From positions 1 to 6,924 of the forward strand of contig JAPLZS010000057.1 of NCBI GenBank assembly GCA_026394915.1: 6,924 nt of DNA, read 5' to 3'. The notes under the pieces are model-generated. The model ran no database searches. It was given only the letters and a program-made list of their open reading frames with translations, and was not told the origin of the DNA. A program made the translations under genes and the position numbers. The stretch's first letter is position 1. Every line of letters starts with the position of its first letter. The DNA is from Candidatus Woesearchaeota archaeon (GTDB taxonomy: Archaea; Nanobdellota; Nanobdellia; Woesearchaeales; UBA12501). This document shows, in pieces, positions 5,086 through 6,924 of this stretch.

Positions 5086-5502
5086 TCATTCTTTCAGCTT
5101 ATTTTTTGATAACCTTTCAAGCTCCTGCTGTATGTTCTGCGCCTTGTTCACATGCTGCTGCAGCTGGAACAGCAGCTCATCCCTGACCTTGAGAAGCTCA
5201 TTCATCTGGTTAGTCACAAGTTTCTCTGTATCAGGCACTGATTTTGTCACAGCAGTCCCTGCTCCGACATTGACTATCAGGTTCTTGTTATCCTTGAGCT
5301 CTGCTTTTGCAAACACTCCTCCGCTGAGAGGCATCAATATCTCTGTACCTGCGCTTGTTGTGCTGAATTCCTGAAGACTCTGGTTTATCGCTTCCAGCTC
5401 AGTGACCTGATTCTCAACAAGCTCAATCTGTTTCTGCGCCTGTTTTATCTGCTGGTCAAGGAGCTGGAGCTCGACATATTTTGACTGTAGATCCTTGTTC
5501 AT
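5086..5502 (-). CDS. pfdA: Prefoldin alpha subunit
   Basis: Subunit of the archaeal hexameric prefoldin (two alpha, four beta), which holds unfolded chains and passes them to the thermosome in the cytoplasm. 138 residues, within the usual size. Order: N-terminal coiled-coil helix (about 3-46; QLLDQQIKQAQKQIELVENQ), a beta-hairpin part (53-90; EILMPLSGGVFAKAEL, NLIVNVGAGTAVTKS, the second being a hallmark of the alpha subunit), and a C-terminal coiled-coil helix (91-136). The start codon overlaps the eif6 stop (ATGA), and GGGAGG lies eight bases upstream, so the start is well supported and translation is probably coupled. Gene order eif6-pfdA-ftsY is a known archaeal arrangement. Confidence 0.95.
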   Translation of the reverse strand: MNKDLQSKYVELQLLDQQIKQAQKQIELVENQVTELEAINQSLQEFSTTSAGTEILMPLSGGVFAKAELKDNKNLIVNVGAGTAVTKSVPDTEKLVTNQMNELLKVRDELLFQLQQHVNKAQNIQQELERLSKNKLKE

Positions 5503-6182
5503 TCTTTATGCCTCCCTAAGTGGCCTAAGACCTCGTCTGCATTTGCGACCTCTGGGCCTCCGCTGCTGTCTCCGACGATAAGCCCATGGTTGTTGCTGAT
5601 TATCCCTGACTTTATGTAGGGGCTTGCCATGTTTATCGTGCCTGTCTCAACCTTTGTATTTAAAATTTTTCTCACGGTCTCAATCTCATGCTCTTTCGCA
5701 TCCCTGTGGATTAAGCAATGCGTTGAATTGGCTACTGCAACTGAACCCACAATCTCAAGGTCTGCTATGCGTCCTGCGACTGCAGGCACTTTAAGCGCAT
5801 GGCCTATCTTCTTTATTGTCTCTTCACCAAGATCAGGGTTTGCAATGCATCCATTGTCATTGCACAGCACATTGTTTCCGAGCGCAGTGAGCTTTGTCTC
5901 GATTACAGTATATTTTATGTTCAGTCTTTTCAGCTCATGGAGCTCGTCATCAAAAGCGATTGAAGGCACAAGGATCATGTTCTTGTTTCCTGTGATGAAT
6001 ACCCCGATAAGAGATGTTCCGCACATGGTTATGTGATGGACAGGGACCTTAAGCACATGCTCCAGCCTCTCTCTGATTGATTTCTTAAGAGGAAACCCTA
6101 TAAGGCAATACTCATCTGTAGCAAAGGCATAAAGCCCTATGTTCGAGTTCCCGTAAAAATTGGTTGTCCAGATGTGCGTCAT
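5499..6182 (-). CDS. eif6: Translation initiation factor 6 (aIF6)
   Basis: Binds the large ribosomal subunit and keeps it from joining the small one; involved in late 50S maturation. 227 residues, the normal length for this pentein-fold protein of repeated subdomains. Recognisable parts: TNFYGNSNIGLYAFATDEYCLIG near the start, ETKLTALGNNVLCNDNG (95-111), the middle ADLEIVGSVAVANSTHCLIH, and GTINMASPYIKSGIISNNHG (181-200) with VGDSSGGPEVA (203-213). The family's TxGPE appears here as SGGPE. The start at 6182 gives the expected N terminus (the family begins just before SFYGNPxIG). No ribosome site precedes it, which suggests a leaderless mRNA or very short leader. It is the first gene of the eif6-pfdA-ftsY unit and overlaps pfdA by four bases, leaving no room for L18Ae, which sits between them in many archaea. 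Confidence 0.96.
   Translation of the reverse strand: MTHIWTTNFYGNSNIGLYAFATDEYCLIGFPLKKSIRERLEHVLKVPVHHITMCGTSLIGVFITGNKNMILVPSIAFDDELHELKRLNIKYTVIETKLTALGNNVLCNDNGCIANPDLGEETIKKIGHALKVPAVAGRIADLEIVGSVAVANSTHCLIHRDAKEHEIETVRKILNTKVETGTINMASPYIKSGIISNNHGLIVGDSSGGPEVANADEVLGHLGRHKE
5511..5516 (-). promoter_or_regulatory. Shine-Dalgarno site of pfdA
   Basis: GGGAGG on the - strand, inside the end of eif6 and eight bases before the pfdA ATG. It fixes the pfdA start and shows internal initiation in the operon. Confidence 0.75.
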
Positions 6183-6200
6183 GGTTTTAGTTATATATGA

Positions 6201-6245
6201 TTGTATATGCCCCAGATGATAGTTTTCAGAAGTATTATTTAAATA
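6201..6245 (-). promoter_or_regulatory. Promoter region of eif6-pfdA-ftsY
   Basis: The 78-base gap between scpA and eif6 has two TATA candidates on the - strand. GCATATACAA (6201-6210) is centred about 23 bases before the ATG and would give a leaderless mRNA. TATTTAAATA (6236-6245) is a better box but would leave a leader of about 33 bases without a ribosome site. A third, TCATATATAA (6191-6200), is too close to the ATG. I cannot choose between the first two. Their presence suggests eif6 is not only read through from scpA. Confidence 0.5.
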
Positions 6246-6260
6246 TGCTGTAATTTGGAG

Positions 6261-6924
6261 TTATTTTCCTGATCCTGCTGATTCCCCTGATTCCTCAGCA
6301 AGCTCCTTCTCAATCTGCTTCTCTGTGTTGAGCCTGACTTCAATCTCGCCGAAAGGCACATCCTGCAGCAGGTCTATCTTCCTCTGGTTTGTGAGGTGAA
6401 GAAGAGGGACAAACGTCAGTATCTTGTCTTTCTTTTCCTGGCTGGGCACAAGATCCATGAAGGTCAGTCTTGCAGCTTTTCCGCTCACAAAGAACTCGTT
6501 TATCCTTGAGTACAATGATTTCATCGCAGCAGATATGTCAAATGATTTTTCCGGAAGAGTCATCTCAATAGGCCTTATCCTCAATAGTCTCCTCCTGTCT
6601 GTGTCAAGCGCAAGCCTCAGTGCATCCACAAGATCATAGATAGACACTTTTCTTTTCCTCGGCTGGGGGGTCTTTGGTATCAGGCCGATGCCTGTGATGT
6701 CAATCTTTTCCCTCTCTCCGCTCTCTGCAATGCTGTCTTCAAACAGAAGATCCTCGCTCTTGCCTGAGATGAGATTATCAAAATGATCAAGATCCTCGCT
6801 GAGAAGCCTTGTTGATTTTATCTTCAATAGGAGAGCTGCTGCAAGGACTACCTTGCCTGAATAAACCAGATCCATCTCCTTGAGCCTCTTTATGGTGTCA
6901 AGATACTTCTTTGACAGGAGAGAG
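6261..6924 (-). CDS. scpA: ScpA kleisin of the SMC condensin, lacking the N terminus (5' end outside window)
   Basis: Kleisin that bridges the SMC heads in prokaryotic condensin and helps chromosome compaction and segregation. The frame is open to the right edge; about 220 residues are visible, and the Met encoded at 6875 is internal because KKYLDTIKRLKE before it belongs to the family's helical N-terminal domain. Seen in order: the end of the N domain with SGKVVLAAALLLKIKSTRLL (a ScpA signature of the LxxAAxLLxIKSxxLL type), an acidic variable linker, then PKTPQPRKRKVSIYDLVDALRLAL, typical of archaeal ScpA, and a C-terminal winged helix (LTFMDLVPS through DVPFGEIEVRLN) that binds the SMC head. 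The tail ELAEESGESAGSGK is disordered. The missing part is probably about 50-60 residues. SMC or ScpB genes are not visible here. It ends 78 bases before eif6 on the same strand. Confidence 0.92.
   Translation of the reverse strand, partial: SLLSKKYLDTIKRLKEMDLVYSGKVVLAAALLLKIKSTRLLSEDLDHFDNLISGKSEDLLFEDSIAESGEREKIDITGIGLIPKTPQPRKRKVSIYDLVDALRLALDTDRRRLLRIRPIEMTLPEKSFDISAAMKSLYSRINEFFVSGKAARLTFMDLVPSQEKKDKILTFVPLLHLTNQRKIDLLQDVPFGEIEVRLNTEKQIEKELAEESGESAGSGK

Noticed and set aside
4333..5109. Long Ser/Phe-rich + strand reading frames (also 4284-4868) opposite ftsY
   Set aside because: They are complements of the Lys/Glu-rich A domain; the composition is pure low complexity and ftsY is certain on the other strand.
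6873..6875. ATG as the start of scpA
   Set aside because: The frame continues to the window edge with residues that match the ScpA N-terminal helical domain.
1..6924. CRISPR array, tRNA, box C/D RNA or insertion sequence
   Set aside because: The intergenic gaps (all under 140 bases) were read; no regular repeat-spacer pattern, cloverleaf, paired C and D boxes, transposase or terminal inverted repeats were seen.

Overview
The window looks archaeal and probably comes from a DPANN-type genome (for example the Woesearchaeota/Pacearchaeota group); the lineage is inferred. The evidence is a run of archaeal/eukaryotic-type information-processing genes (aIF6, prefoldin alpha, archaeal FtsY, archaeal ScpA kleisin, a Hel308-type helicase start), TATA-like boxes about 23-27 bases before several start codons, and no Shine-Dalgarno motif at promoter-proximal genes while genes inside operons have one. 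No tRNA, rRNA, CRISPR array or insertion sequence was recognised, and no stretch over 300 bases lacks a gene.

Left part, + strand (1-2927): the 3' two thirds of gpmI, a cofactor-independent phosphoglycerate mutase (glycolysis/gluconeogenesis), is cut by the window edge. An AT-rich control region follows, with inverted repeats, a TATA-like box and a perfect 13-base direct repeat at 20-base spacing. It precedes a two-gene cassette: a winged-HTH protein fused to a minimal nucleotidyltransferase (MNT), overlapping by ATGA a small HEPN protein. This resembles a MNT/HEPN toxin-antitoxin pair, but the usual catalytic spacing and the usual target tyrosine are both absent, so control may be transcriptional or by binding rather than AMPylation. 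Next comes a complete-looking reading frame for only the first RecA domain of a Hel308-type helicase. It stops at the domain 1/domain 2 border, so it is a truncated or a split gene.

Right part, - strand (2968-6924): reading leftward from the right edge are scpA (chromosome-condensation kleisin, 5' end outside), then eif6, pfdA and ftsY, then a secreted or membrane-anchored protein of unknown function that has its own leaderless-type promoter. eif6 and pfdA overlap by 4 bases. The set joins ribosome subunit biogenesis, nascent-chain folding and SRP-dependent targeting. In many archaea ribosomal proteins L31e and L18Ae sit in this cluster; neither is here. FtsY carries a long N-terminal domain whose charge is split into a basic block and an acidic block, with a 13-residue amphipathic motif repeated identically inside it.

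The two halves converge between 2927 and 2968. The observations most worth checking are the MNT/HEPN cassette with its operator-like repeats, the one-domain Hel308 and the FtsY A-domain repeat.
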